Below the pieces are notes generated by a model. That model was given only the letters and a program-made list of their open reading frames with translations, was not told the origin of the DNA and did no database searches. Below are positions 1 through 8,891 of a DNA stretch of 64,000 bases, piece after piece. The first letter of the stretch is position 1. Each line of letters starts with the position of its first letter. The stretch comes from Gemmatimonadota bacterium (GTDB taxonomy: Bacteria > Gemmatimonadota > Gemmatimonadetes > Gemmatimonadales > GWC2-71-9). The translations under genes were made by a program, and so were the position numbers. Location: NCBI GenBank assembly GCA_003169895.1, contig PNAE01000007.1, positions 438,487 to 502,486 of the forward strand. The letters run 5' to 3'.

Positions 1-1
1 C

Positions 2-1366
2 CGGATCAAGAGTGTCGAACCAATCCGGCAAACCACGCTTGCCGAACGGTCCGACGCGCTCAAGGCAGCGCACTACAACCTGTTCCTGGTCCGCGCGCGT
101 GACGTACTGATCGACCTGCTGACCGACTCGGGTACCGGCGCGATGTCGTCGCGCCAGTGGGCCGGGATGATGCGGGGGGACGAATCGTACGCCGGCGCCG
201 ACTCGTTCTACCGGTTCGAAGCCGCGGTTCAGAAGATCACCCGGCTCAAGCATGTGATGCCGACGCACCAGGGGCGCGCCGCCGAGCGGATCCTGTTCAC
301 CGCGATGGTCAACCCCGGCGACGTGGTGCCAAACAACACGCACTTCGACACCACTCGTGCAAACATCGAAGCGCGTGGAGCGACGGCGTTGGACATTCCG
401 ATCGCCGCAGGACTCAATCCCGGACAGGACCATCCGTTCAAGGGCAACATGGATCTCGAGGCGCTCGAACAAGTGCTGACATCCGAGGCCGGACGGGTCC
501 CCCTGGTGATGATGACCGTTACGAACAACTCGGGAGGCGGCCAACCGGTGTCGCTGGACAACCTGCGTGGCGCCAGCGCGATCTGCCGGTTGCACCAGGT
601 GCCCCTATTCCTCGATGCTTGCCGGTTCGCCGAAAACTCCTGGTTCATCAAGCAGCGCGAGCCGGGCTACGAGCACCAGCGCCCGATCGAGATCGCCCAG
701 GCCATGTTCGCCGAGGTGGATGGCGCGACGATGAGTGCCAAGAAGGACGGCATGGCGAACATCGGCGGGTTTCTCGCGATGAACGACGATGCCCTGGCGC
801 GCCGGTGCCGTGACAACCTGATCCTCACCGAAGGGTTTGTGACATACGGCGGACTCGCTGGGTATGACCTGGAGGCGATCGCCATCGGCCTCGAGGAGGC
901 GCTCGACGAAGACTACTTGCGGTACCGGATTCGTTCGGTAGCATACTTGGCGGATCGTCTGGCGACAGCGGGGGTTCCGATGGTGACCCCGCCGGGTGGC
1001 CATGCGCTGTACATCAACGCCCGGCAAATGCTGCCGCAGATCCCCCAGACCGAGTATCCGGCGTGGGCACTCTCCTGCGCCCTGTACCTGGTGGGTGGCG
1101 TGCGTTCGGCAGAGATCGGAACGATGATGTTCGGGCGGCAGCCCGATGGCACTGAGAAGCCTGCGGCGATGGAACTGGTGCGTCTGGCTTTTCCGCGGCG
1201 CGTGTATACGCAAAGCCACGTGGATTATCTCGCGGAAGTGCTGCTCTATGTATACGAGCGCCGTGATACGATTCGCGGCATGAGGATCGTCGAGCAGCCG
1301 CCGACGTTGCGACACTTCACGGCGAAGCTGGCGCCCGCGCATGGCGAGGTGATCCCGACCGGGTAG
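2..1366 (+). CDS. tnaA: Tryptophanase (PLP beta-eliminating lyase), 5' end outside window
   Basis: Cytoplasmic PLP enzyme that splits L-tryptophan into indole, pyruvate and ammonia. The reading frame is open from base 2, and residues upstream of the first in-frame ATG (143) already match the family (RIKSVEPI, then IDLLTDSGTGAM), so the true start lies before the window. Family motifs are MMRGDESYAG, PTHQGR, GGQPVS and SAKKDGM, whose lysine holds PLP. Tryptophanase and tyrosine phenol-lyase are close relatives. Here the aspartate of HFDTT (347-349) and the histidine of LRHFTAKL (1313-1315) match tryptophanase, where the phenol-lyase has Thr and Phe. FAENSWFIKQRE also favours tryptophanase. No transporter such as TnaB is visible downstream. 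Confidence 0.9.
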   Translation, partial: RIKSVEPIRQTTLAERSDALKAAHYNLFLVRARDVLIDLLTDSGTGAMSSRQWAGMMRGDESYAGADSFYRFEAAVQKITRLKHVMPTHQGRAAERILFTAMVNPGDVVPNNTHFDTTRANIEARGATALDIPIAAGLNPGQDHPFKGNMDLEALEQVLTSEAGRVPLVMMTVTNNSGGGQPVSLDNLRGASAICRLHQVPLFLDACRFAENSWFIKQREPGYEHQRPIEIAQAMFAEVDGATMSAKKDGMANIGGFLAMNDDALARRCRDNLILTEGFVTYGGLAGYDLEAIAIGLEEALDEDYLRYRIRSVAYLADRLATAGVPMVTPPGGHALYINARQMLPQIPQTEYPAWALSCALYLVGGVRSAEIGTMMFGRQPDGTEKPAAMELVRLAFPRRVYTQSHVDYLAEVLLYVYERRDTIRGMRIVEQPPTLRHFTAKLAPAHGEVIPTG

Positions 1367-1472
1367 CTCGAGCGGTGCAAGCCCACGCGAGCCGGGTATG
1401 ATCGCGCAATGGGCCACAGTGGGGTCGCCGAGGAAGCGTCGAGGCGGAACGGACACTATGGACGGAGGAGTC

Positions 1473-3323
1473 ATGCGATCAGTACTGGTTGCGACGTTCA
1501 CGATCGGCGCATTCGGGGGGGCGGTGTCCGCGCAGACCACCGCTCCAGCTGGGACATACAGCTACGCCAAACTCATCGACACCCTGGTGCCGATGCGCGA
1601 CGGCGTGCGATTGCACACCACAGTGTGGCTGCCGCAGGGATACGGCGGGGCGCTGGCGATCGTGCTCAAGCGCACACCGTACGGGATCGACGGTGCCGGC
1701 GCGAACTTCACCTCTCCGGCCTCATCGCTTCGGGAGCTGGCGAGTGATGGTTATGCGTTTGCATTCCAGGATATTCGCGGCAAGTACAAGAGCGAAGGAG
1801 CGTTCGTGATGCAGCGGCCTCCGCGAGACCGCCGCGACCCCAAGGCGATCGACGAGGGAACCGACGCGTGGGACACGATGGAGTGGTTGACGCGGCGCGT
1901 GCCCAACAACAACGGCCGAGTCGGCATGCTTGGCGTGTCATATGACGGATGGTTGGTGGTACAAGCGTTGATGGACCCGCATCCGGCGTTCAAGGCCGCT
2001 TCGCCGCAGGCTTCCCCGGCCGATATGTGGATGGGTGACGACTTCCATCACCAGGGCGCGTTCCGGCTTTCGTACGGGTTCGAGTATGCCTATGAGATGG
2101 AACACGCCCAGGGCTTCGACACCGGATTTCCCTTCGATCGCGCCGACACGTACAGTTGGTACCTCTCCCTCGGCCCGCTGTCCCGGGTGAAGGACGAGGT
2201 GTTCAACGGACGCATCCCCACATGGAACGACTACGTCGCGCACCCTGATTATGACGAATTCTGGAAGAAGCAGGCGGCGGTGCCGTACCTCGATCATCCG
2301 GTAACCGTGCCGACGCTCAACGTGGCCGGGTGGTGGGACCAGGAGGACTTCTACGGCCCGGTCACCATCTACCGCGAGATGGAGAAGCACGACACCAACA
2401 ACCTGAACTTCCTGGTGGTCGGCCCGTGGAATCATGGCGGCTGGGGTGGCACGGGGAAGAGTCTGGGCGCCGTCGATTTCAGCTCGAATACAGCAGACTG
2501 GTATCGCGCCGAGGTCCAGCGGCCGTTCTTCGCCTGCTACCTCAAAGGCGCGGTGAATGGGTGCCGGCCGGCAGAAGCGACATTGTTTCGCGGCGGCGAG
2601 AACCAGTGGGTAACGAGCGCGAGCTTCCCACGTCGTGACGGCGTGGTGGCGACGCCGATCTATCCAGCTACGAACGGCGCACTTTCGTTCACTCGACCGG
2701 GCGCGTCAGCCGGGGCTGACTCGTTCGTCTCCGACCCGGCGAACCCGGTACCATACCGCAAGCGTCCGATCCAGCCGACCTATGGGCCCGGCTCCCAATG
2801 GCGGACCTGGTTGGTGGAGGATCAGCGGTTCGTCGAACACCGCCCGGACGTGCTGAGTTGGCAGACTGGTCCGCTCGACAAGGCGGTGACCATCAGCGGC
2901 GAGATCAGCGCGACGCTGTTCGCCTCGACCACCGGCAGCGATGCCGACTGGATCGTCAAGCTGATCGACGTCTATCCCGATTCGCTCGGACCGACAATGG
3001 GCGGCTTTGAGCTCATGGTGGCGAACGACGTCCTCCGCGGCCGGTACATCAATTCGTTCTCGAAACCGCGTGCGCTGGTACCGGGGAAGGTGGAAAAGTT
3101 TGCCGTCGACTTGCATACCCAGGAGTACACTTTCCAGCGGGGCCACCGGATCATGGTACAGGTGCAGAGCACGTGGTTCCCGATCATCGACCGGAATCCA
3201 CAGCGGTTCGTGGCGAACATCTTCGCGGCCACAGCCGCCGATTTCCAGAAGGCGACACATGTGATCCAGCGATCGGCGCAGTATCCGACGCACTTGACGC
3301 TGCCGGTGTTGGCGGGGCCGTGA
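1473..3323 (+). CDS. Exported CocE/NonD family hydrolase (X-Pro dipeptidyl-peptidase S15 fold)
   Basis: Predicted secreted alpha/beta hydrolase, 616 residues, of the cocaine-esterase/glutaryl-7-ACA acylase family, which cleaves esters, amides or peptides. The open frame begins at 1398, but ATG 1473 is chosen because it follows a GGAGGAG ribosome site and begins a signal peptide (MRSVLVATFTIGAFGG then AVSAQ). The nucleophile is Ser156 in GVSYDG. The likely charge relay is Asp289 in GWWDQEDF and His321 in PWNHGGWG. The C-terminal 230 residues look like the usual jelly-roll domain (VTISGEISATLFAST, and later DRNPQRF). Substrate cannot be told from sequence. It stands alone, followed by a repeat-bearing intergenic region. 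Confidence 0.88.
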   Translation: MRSVLVATFTIGAFGGAVSAQTTAPAGTYSYAKLIDTLVPMRDGVRLHTTVWLPQGYGGALAIVLKRTPYGIDGAGANFTSPASSLRELASDGYAFAFQDIRGKYKSEGAFVMQRPPRDRRDPKAIDEGTDAWDTMEWLTRRVPNNNGRVGMLGVSYDGWLVVQALMDPHPAFKAASPQASPADMWMGDDFHHQGAFRLSYGFEYAYEMEHAQGFDTGFPFDRADTYSWYLSLGPLSRVKDEVFNGRIPTWNDYVAHPDYDEFWKKQAAVPYLDHPVTVPTLNVAGWWDQEDFYGPVTIYREMEKHDTNNLNFLVVGPWNHGGWGGTGKSLGAVDFSSNTADWYRAEVQRPFFACYLKGAVNGCRPAEATLFRGGENQWVTSASFPRRDGVVATPIYPATNGALSFTRPGASAGADSFVSDPANPVPYRKRPIQPTYGPGSQWRTWLVEDQRFVEHRPDVLSWQTGPLDKAVTISGEISATLFASTTGSDADWIVKLIDVYPDSLGPTMGGFELMVANDVLRGRYINSFSKPRALVPGKVEKFAVDLHTQEYTFQRGHRIMVQVQSTWFPIIDRNPQRFVANIFAATAADFQKATHVIQRSAQYPTHLTLPVLAGP

Positions 3324-3342
3324 GACACGAGCCGAAACGGCA

Positions 3343-3454
3343 GCCATGAGCCGTAACAGCGGCCATGCGTCATGAGCTCCCAACAGTACGCTCGGCGATG
3401 AACCCCGGAGTTCTGGTCGAGTCTGCTTTACGGGCTCATGGCTCATGGCTCTTG
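3343..3454. repeat. Degenerate heptamer repeats forming an inverted pair
   Basis: Just after the CocE stop lie two heptamers GCCATGA and GCCGTAA (3343-3356). About 75 bases later come three in the opposite sense, GCTCATG, GCTCATG, GCTCTTG (3434-3454). The left pair is complementary to 3429-3443 with one bulged G, so the region could fold into a long hairpin. No gene is visible in 3324-3592 otherwise. Confidence 0.6.
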
Positions 3455-3592
3455 GCCTACCGCCTGGGTCCAAGGACTAGCGAAAACGCCCGGGCTTCGC
3501 CTGATTTGTGACAGCCGCGCCCCCTCGATTGCGATCGAGGCGCCCGTCGACCGGGCTGGTCATGACGTGCGGCTCCCTTTTATCCGGCTCGA

Positions 3593-4162
3593 ATGCTCGA
3601 AGAATTGCTCGAAGCCTGCCGGCGGAACGACTTGCAGCGGGTACAGTCGCTCGTCACCGCCGACCCCACATTGCTGACCCGCCAAGCTGCCACCGGCGAG
3701 ACGCCACTGCTCACGACGTTGTATCACCGGAGCGTGGAGACGAAGTCTTGGCTGATGGCGCAGCGGTGGCCGCGGACCGTGTTCGAAGCGGCCGCGATCG
3801 ATGATGTCGATCGGTTGAGAGAGATCCTCGCTCTCAACCGAACAGCAGCCGATACCTATTCCGTTGACGGCTGGACCCCATTGCACCTCGCGGCCTTTTT
3901 CGGCTCAGCAGGAGCCGCCGACCTCCTTCTCTCTCACGGCGCCGATCACCGGCGCATTGCCAGGAACACCGTGGCCAACACACCGCTGCATGCGGCGCTC
4001 GCCGCCAAGCATCTCCCGCTCGTGAAACGACTCCTCGACGCGGGCGCCAATCCTCGGATTGAATGCGAGGGATACACCCCGCTGGCGATCGCAGAGGCCG
4101 GCGGTTTCGAGCCCGGCGCGGCGCTGGTGCGGGCCGCGCTGGCGCGCGAGGTGATGCAGTGA
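3593..4162 (+). CDS. Ankyrin-repeat protein
   Basis: Cytoplasmic 189-residue protein without a signal peptide or membrane segment. Ankyrin-type repeats are seen at roughly residues 1-40 (ELLEACRRNDLQRVQSL), 60-95, 90-125 (DGWTPLHLAAFFGSAGAADL), 125-155 (NTPLHAALAAKHLPLVKRL) and 158-185 (EGYTPLAIAEAGG). Such repeats bind proteins; the partner is unknown. No clear ribosome site precedes ATG 3593. The stop overlaps the GTG start of rho (GTGA at 4159-4162), which suggests translational coupling, but no functional link to Rho is known to me. Confidence 0.8.
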   Translation: MLEELLEACRRNDLQRVQSLVTADPTLLTRQAATGETPLLTTLYHRSVETKSWLMAQRWPRTVFEAAAIDDVDRLREILALNRTAADTYSVDGWTPLHLAAFFGSAGAADLLLSHGADHRRIARNTVANTPLHAALAAKHLPLVKRLLDAGANPRIECEGYTPLAIAEAGGFEPGAALVRAALAREVMQ

Positions 4163-5451
4163 ACCAACCTGGCGGCGGAAACGGAAACGGCGGCGGAAAC
4201 GGTAACGGCGGTGGCGGCGGACGTCCACATCGCCGGCGCGGTGGGCGAGGGCGGGGGCGCAGACCGGGCGGCGGTCCGGGCAACAACGGCAACGGCAGGG
4301 CCGGAGAAGGTGGCACGGCGTTGCAGGTGCCGCACGCGCCGGCCGACAACGGAGAGCGAGTTGCCGTCGAAGGGGTGCTTGAGCTCTCGGACCGGAGCGG
4401 CGGGTTTCTTCGCGTGCGCGGCTCGAGTTATCTGGCCAGCACCGGCGATGTGCACGTGCAGCCCGGGGTGATTGCGAAGTACGGCCTGCGCGCCGGAGAC
4501 GAGATCGCCGGCATGGCCTATCCACCGCGTGGGGGCCGCGGACCAGCACTCGACACGGTGACCACGATCTTTGGCCGTGACCCGGCGGAGTGCGCGGGCC
4601 GACCGGACTTCAGCCGCCTGCCGGCCACTCACCCGACGCAGGTCCTGCGGCTGACGGCACCGGGCGGGGTGCCCCGCGGCGGCGACATCACCGCCGCGAT
4701 CATCGACCTGCTGTTTCCACTGGGCAAAGGCCAGCGCGCCCTAGTGGTGGCTCCCGCCAAGGCCGGCAAGACGACGTTGCTCACCGCCATCGCTCGCGGG
4801 ATCATCGCCAATCAGCCCGAAGCGACCGTGTACATCCTGCTCGCCGACGAACGGCCGGAGGAAGTCACCGAGATGGAGATGGCGAATGCGGGCGAAGTGA
4901 TCGCGTCGAGCTTCGATCACGGTGCCGAGCGTCATGTCGCCGTGGCGGAGATGACACTCGAACGCGCGCGGCGCCGCGTCGAACTCGGCGAGGATGTGGT
5001 GATCATCCTCGATTCGCTGACCCGGCTCGCCCGGGCCTACAACAATATCGACAAGGGGTCGGGCCGGACGCTGTCAGGCGGGATTGGCGCCGAGGCGCTG
5101 GAACGGCCGAAGCGATTCTTCGGCAGCGCGCGCGCGGTAGACCCGCGAGTCGGCAAGGGATCACTGACGATCATCGCGACCGCGCTCAAGGACACCGGAT
5201 CCAAGGCCGACGAGGTGATCTTCGAGGAGTTCAAGGGGACCGGCAACGCCGAGATCGTGCTGAGCCGCGAGCTCGCCGATCGGCGCGTATTTCCGGCGAT
5301 CGACGTGGCGGCAAGTGGGACGCGCCGTGAGGAACTGCTGCTGGATCCGATGTCCCTGAAGCGGGCGCACGAGCTGCGCGCAGCGACGGCGGGATTGCCG
5401 ACCGTCAAGCAGGTCGAGGTGGTGCGGGAGCTGTTGCTGCGGGGCTTGTAG
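4159..5451 (+). CDS. rho: Transcription termination factor Rho
   Basis: RNA-dependent ATPase helicase that ends transcription at Rho-dependent sites. The open frame reaches back to 4063, but GTG 4159 is chosen. It overlaps the upstream stop, has GAGG about 8 bases before it, and avoids reading through the ankyrin gene. Residues 1-60 are a low-complexity Gly/Asn then Arg/Gly tail replacing the usual N-terminal helix bundle. Next come the RNA-binding fold (VEGVLELSDRSGGFLRV) and the ATPase core with Walker A APAKAGKTTL (about 198-208), DERPEEVTEME, VIILDSLTRLARAYN and the GKGSLTIIATAL region. The final length of 430 is close to the E. coli protein only because of the tail. Confidence 0.95.
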   Translation: MNQPGGGNGNGGGNGNGGGGGRPHRRRGGRGRGRRPGGGPGNNGNGRAGEGGTALQVPHAPADNGERVAVEGVLELSDRSGGFLRVRGSSYLASTGDVHVQPGVIAKYGLRAGDEIAGMAYPPRGGRGPALDTVTTIFGRDPAECAGRPDFSRLPATHPTQVLRLTAPGGVPRGGDITAAIIDLLFPLGKGQRALVVAPAKAGKTTLLTAIARGIIANQPEATVYILLADERPEEVTEMEMANAGEVIASSFDHGAERHVAVAEMTLERARRRVELGEDVVIILDSLTRLARAYNNIDKGSGRTLSGGIGAEALERPKRFFGSARAVDPRVGKGSLTIIATALKDTGSKADEVIFEEFKGTGNAEIVLSRELADRRVFPAIDVAASGTRREELLLDPMSLKRAHELRAATAGLPTVKQVEVVRELLLRGL

Positions 5452-5458
5452 CGTGGGC

Positions 5459-6535
5459 TCACGCCAGGAACTCGTGCAATAACGAATGGAAGTGATGCAC
5501 GCCGTTTTCGCGCGTAGGTGAATACCGTCCGCGATCGTAGGAACGCGATCGCAGATTCTTCTGAACCCGCTCGCAGATCTCGATGTCTTCCGCCTGGATC
5601 TCGTCGCTGAAGGCCATGAGCCGCGTCCAGGTGGGGTCAGCCGCCGCATCGGCTGGCGGTTGGTGAGCATACCATTCGAACACCACTTCACAGCTGTCGG
5701 GACCGCGGGCCACGACCGTGTTGGTCTGCATCTGCCCCTGATAGATGTTGAGCATCACATTGGGGAAGATCCAGTAGTACTGGGCCTCGTCGTCAGGCGA
5801 GGTGGATTGGTACTGGCGGTTCCCGCCGCGGCCGGAGCGGATTGGCGCGTGCTGCAGCGAGTAATAGCGATGCAGCTCCACGCGATACTGATCGTAATCG
5901 AGTTCCTTGTGCAGCGTCGGATGGACGACCGGGATGTGATACCCTTCCAGGTAGTTATCGACGTAGACCTTCCAGTTGCAGGCGATTGTCCATGACTTCC
6001 TGCCGACGTACCGCATCGTAGTCACGGAGAACCGCTCGCTTCGCCGGTCAATGTCCTCGAAAAACCGTTCCAGCGGCGGCGCCTTGAGGTCGAGATTGGC
6101 GAACACCAGCGGTCCCCATGCCGCCACTTGCACGGGAAGCAGATGCATCGATTCCCGAGTGAAGTCGCAGGCGTCTTCCATTTCCGGGGCGCGCAGCAAC
6201 GAGCCATCGAGTCGATAGGTCCAGCCGTGGTAGCGGCATTGCAGCGTCTGCCGCGTGCCGCATCCTTCGGCGACCGGTCCCGCACGGTGCAGGCAGATGT
6301 TGTGGAAGCCGCGGAGTGTCTCGCCATCACGCACGACCGCGATGGCCTCGGGACCGATCTCGGCGGTGAAGTATTGGCCGGTCGCGGAAACCTGATCCAC
6401 GCGGCCCACCAGTTGCCAAGTCCGCCCGAAGACCTTGTCTTCTTCGAGGACGGAATACGCCGGATCGACGTAAAGCCGCGACGGAATCGTGGCGGCCCGG
6501 CGGATGTCAGGATCGAAGGAGAAGATCAAAGCCAC
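5459..6535 (-). CDS. Rieske-type aromatic-ring-hydroxylating oxygenase, large subunit
   Basis: Cytoplasmic 358-residue oxygenase with a [2Fe-2S] Rieske domain and a mononuclear iron catalytic domain. Rieske ligands are Cys81 and His83 (CLHRAG) and Cys100 and His103 (CRYHGW). The non-heme iron site shows D193, H200 and H205 in YVDNYLEGYHIPVVHP. The layout is like choline monooxygenase or carnitine oxygenase alpha subunits. No ferredoxin or reductase partner is adjacent. Start is GTG 6535, because no ATG precedes the conserved IPSRLYVDPAY region. It ends 7 bases from the convergent rho end and follows a lipoprotein gene by 5 bases, so it is probably the last gene of a leftward operon. Substrate is unknown. 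Confidence 0.87.
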   Translation of the reverse strand: MALIFSFDPDIRRAATIPSRLYVDPAYSVLEEDKVFGRTWQLVGRVDQVSATGQYFTAEIGPEAIAVVRDGETLRGFHNICLHRAGPVAEGCGTRQTLQCRYHGWTYRLDGSLLRAPEMEDACDFTRESMHLLPVQVAAWGPLVFANLDLKAPPLERFFEDIDRRSERFSVTTMRYVGRKSWTIACNWKVYVDNYLEGYHIPVVHPTLHKELDYDQYRVELHRYYSLQHAPIRSGRGGNRQYQSTSPDDEAQYYWIFPNVMLNIYQGQMQTNTVVARGPDSCEVVFEWYAHQPPADAAADPTWTRLMAFSDEIQAEDIEICERVQKNLRSRSYDRGRYSPTRENGVHHFHSLLHEFLA

Positions 6536-6540
6536 CGCCG

Positions 6541-6765
6541 TTACGGCGCGCGTGCCGCTGAGTCAATGCGAGCCCGTTCGGCGGCGGCGGAATCGCTGAC
6601 GCGCAATGCGCCGCGAACACCGGCGGCACCGGGGAGCCTGGTCGCGCCGATGACGCTGTCATGCTGCCGCTGCGTCAGCGGGGCGCGCTGGGTTGGAGAG
6701 GTTGCTGCGTTGCTGCAGGACGCCAACATGCATGCGGCGCCGAACAGTGCCGGGAACCGGCGCAT
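6541..6765 (-). CDS. Small lipoprotein, function unknown
   Basis: A 74-residue protein starting at ATG 6765, preceded by GGAG. The N-terminus MRRFPALFGAACMLASC carries a clear lipobox (LASC), so it should be lipid-anchored. The mature part is Ala/Arg/Ser-rich (LTQRQHDSVIGATRLPG, then GVRGALRVSDSA) with no domain I can name. It lies between a 57-residue gene and the Rieske oxygenase, in the same direction with short spacing. A longer frame to 6981 exists but overlaps the upstream small gene and has no better start. Confidence 0.65.
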   Translation of the reverse strand: MRRFPALFGAACMLASCSNAATSPTQRAPLTQRQHDSVIGATRLPGAAGVRGALRVSDSAAAERARIDSAARAP

Positions 6766-6794
6766 GAACGCTCCGTCGGATGAGCCGGGCGCGG

Positions 6795-6968
6795 TCAGAA
6801 TTCCCGGCGCTTCATTTCTTTGAACAGGTGCTTGGTGTCCTCGTCGGTTTCCGACTCCGGCGTCCGGGTGGCCTGCAGGGTCGGATCGACAAAGCGGCCG
6901 CGTTTCGACTTTTGCAATGGCTTGCCGGAAACCTTCCGGATCAATGCTTCGAGCTTCTTCTCTTTCAT
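6795..6968 (-). CDS. Small basic protein of 57 residues, unrecognised
   Basis: Short gene starting at ATG 6968 with GGGGA six bases upstream and ending in TGA. The protein begins MKEKKLEALIRKVSGKPL, continues with QKSKRGRFVDPTLQ, has an acidic patch (ESETDEDTKHLF) and ends EMKRREF. It is soluble, strongly charged and probably helical at both ends. It lies in the leftward set between the epimerase and the lipoprotein. I do not recognise a family. Good ribosome site, codon pattern and position support a real gene. Confidence 0.6.
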   Translation of the reverse strand: MKEKKLEALIRKVSGKPLQKSKRGRFVDPTLQATRTPESETDEDTKHLFKEMKRREF

Positions 6969-7068
6969 CCCAAGTCCCCATCAGGAGGATACCGTAACGT
7001 GATTGAGCGGCGGGACTGGAGCAAGGGCCGGCCGGGACAGGTTACCGAGGGCCGGGCTCCAACGGTCA

Positions 7069-7725
7069 TCATGATCCCCCACGCTTGATGTCTGGCGCGT
7101 TCATCTCCCGCACGCCGGCGCGCGGCGGGTTTTCGACCGCGAAGACGAGAGCGCGAATCATCTGCCGCAGCGTGACCGGCCCGAGCCGCCCGGCACTGTC
7201 GCGTGTCGCGGGAAGCAACCGCAACAGGGTGAACACCGGCAGCAACGGATATGGCCACCAGTGGCCAGGACCGAGTACGTAAAACGGCCGCAGGAAGGTT
7301 GCCGGCATTCCGCTGGAACGGATGAGGGCTTCCCCTTCCCGCCGCACGTCGATGTACGCCTGCATTATCGGCGCCGGGTATGCCACGCTCAAATAGACAA
7401 AGTGACTGACCCACGCGTGCCTTGCCGCCGTCACCGCTGCCTGCACCGACACGAGATCGACGTCGCGAAACTGCTGGGCCTTTGCCGGACTGGGATGCGG
7501 CGTCCCGACCAGGTGGACAAAGGTGTCACTTGGAGCGACTGCTGTCGCGAACGTCGCGTCGTCCAGGGCGTTACCCGTCACGACCGCGGACCCGGCTGGG
7601 AGATGACGTTCCGAGCCAGGCCGAGCGAGCGCCCGTACTGTGTGACCGCGAGCGAGCAGCTGGCTGATCAAGGGGCGGCCGAGGTATCCGGTGCCGCCAG
7701 TGACGAAGATGTTGCGTACTGTCAT
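7069..7725 (-). CDS. NAD(P)-dependent epimerase/NmrA-like short-chain dehydrogenase
   Basis: Cytoplasmic 218-residue protein with an N-terminal Rossmann motif (IFVTGGTGYLGRPL) and the SDR-extended pattern of FVHLVGTPHP and SHFVYLSVAYPAP. It is closest in style to atypical SDR proteins (complex I NDUFA9-like or NmrA-like). The classical YxxxK is not obvious; the tyrosine of VYLSVAY may take its place. ATG 7725 is chosen because its ATGA overlaps the stop of the FAD oxidoreductase, indicating coupling. The substrate is not predictable. Confidence 0.8.
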   Translation of the reverse strand: MTVRNIFVTGGTGYLGRPLISQLLARGHTVRALARPGSERHLPAGSAVVTGNALDDATFATAVAPSDTFVHLVGTPHPSPAKAQQFRDVDLVSVQAAVTAARHAWVSHFVYLSVAYPAPIMQAYIDVRREGEALIRSSGMPATFLRPFYVLGPGHWWPYPLLPVFTLLRLLPATRDSAGRLGPVTLRQMIRALVFAVENPPRAGVREMNAPDIKRGGS

Positions 7726-8843
7726 GCCGAATTCCAGAGTTCGTTGAGCAGCTCCGATCGGCCCCGACTGGCGAGTTGCGCGACGCCGCGTCCGCACAGT
7801 GCGCCAAGAACGTTGCCGGTGCCGCTGTAACCGCCGATGGCCCAGACATCGGGCCGCACCTGTTCGACAACCGGCCAGCCAGTCGTGGAATAGCCGACGA
7901 CGCCGGCCCACCGATGGGTGACTGGTGCCGTCACATGCAGCTGATCGCGGAGCACTCGCTCGAGATCCCGCTGCATGGTGTCAGTGACGGCGGGCAAGTC
8001 GCTCCATTCCGCATCACCAGCGCGATCGCGAAGCCCACCGAGTACGATCCGGCGATCGGGAAGTTGCTGCCAGTACTCGTAGCCCCATCGCTGATACACC
8101 GGACGCGGCAGGTCGAGCTCGGTGGCGGGCGCCGTCGCGAGCATCTGCAATCGCGCGGTCCGGACGCGGCCGTCGAGTTCGGGAAGCACGTGCTCGAGAC
8201 GACCATCAACGGCAACGATCACGCAGCTACACTGCACGCTGCCCCGCTCCGTGCGCACCATCGCACCGCGGGTGTCGATGGCCGCCGACTGCTCGAACAG
8301 GCGTGCACCGCCGGCGACTGCACGGAGCGCGAGCAGCCGGCAACGCTGCAGCGGATTGAACGCGCCATCGGTCGGCACCAGGATGCCGCGCCCCTCGGGA
8401 CCGTCGTATGCCTCGGCCGGAAGGCCGTCGGCGCGCATCATGTCGGCCTGGGCGCCGCAGTCAGCGAGTTCGGCGGCGTCATCTGCGATACGCAGCGACC
8501 CGACGCGGCGGATTGCTTCCGGTGTCTCGGCAGTCATTCGGTCCATTTCTGCCATGGTACGCCGGTACACCGCACGGACCCGCGCACGGCCGAACTTTGC
8601 CGCGGCACGATGATAGAACGACGGCAGTCCGGCCAGCAGGAAACCCCCGTTGCGGCCCGCCGCACCGCCACCGACGGCGGCCGCGTCGAGCCCGACGACG
8701 TTGCGGTTCATCAGGAGCAACTCGAGGATGCATGCGAGCCCGGACCCACCGAGACCAATCACGCAGACATCGGCGTCGACATCACCCTCAAGCGAATGCA
8801 GCGGCACCCACCGACCGTCCTCCCAGACCGGCGTGTCACTCAT
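7722..8843 (-). CDS. FAD-dependent oxidoreductase (DAO family)
   Basis: Flavoprotein of 373 residues of the D-amino-acid oxidase/glycine oxidase type. It shows a dinucleotide-binding motif near residues 28-45 (VCVIGLGGSGLACILEL), the second family motif GGGAAGRNGGFL, and a C-terminal FAD contact (IGGYSGTGNVLGALCGR). Start ATG 8843 is set by the beginning of homology-like sequence; the longer open frame to 9203 runs through the neighbouring promoter. It is the first gene of the leftward set and diverges from the aldo/keto reductase gene. Such enzymes oxidise amines or amino acids with O2 or a quinone; the substrate is unknown. Confidence 0.82.
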   Translation of the reverse strand: MSDTPVWEDGRWVPLHSLEGDVDADVCVIGLGGSGLACILELLLMNRNVVGLDAAAVGGGAAGRNGGFLLAGLPSFYHRAAAKFGRARVRAVYRRTMAEMDRMTAETPEAIRRVGSLRIADDAAELADCGAQADMMRADGLPAEAYDGPEGRGILVPTDGAFNPLQRCRLLALRAVAGGARLFEQSAAIDTRGAMVRTERGSVQCSCVIVAVDGRLEHVLPELDGRVRTARLQMLATAPATELDLPRPVYQRWGYEYWQQLPDRRIVLGGLRDRAGDAEWSDLPAVTDTMQRDLERVLRDQLHVTAPVTHRWAGVVGYSTTGWPVVEQVRPDVWAIGGYSGTGNVLGALCGRGVAQLASRGRSELLNELWNSA

Positions 8844-8862
8844 GACGGGGCCGCCGCCGGTA

Positions 8863-8891
8863 TTCCGGCGCAGGCCAATCCGAGGTACACT
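8863..8891 (+). promoter_or_regulatory. Possible sigma70-like promoter of the aldo/keto reductase gene
   Basis: TTCCGG (8863-8868), 17 bases, then TACACT (8886-8891), about 50 bases before the reductase start. The -10 is good and the -35 is weak. Confidence 0.3.

Noticed and set aside
605..1540. Open frame of 311 codons on the minus strand opposite tryptophanase
   Set aside because: Its translation is Arg/His/Pro-rich without motifs and mirrors the third-codon GC bias of the real gene.
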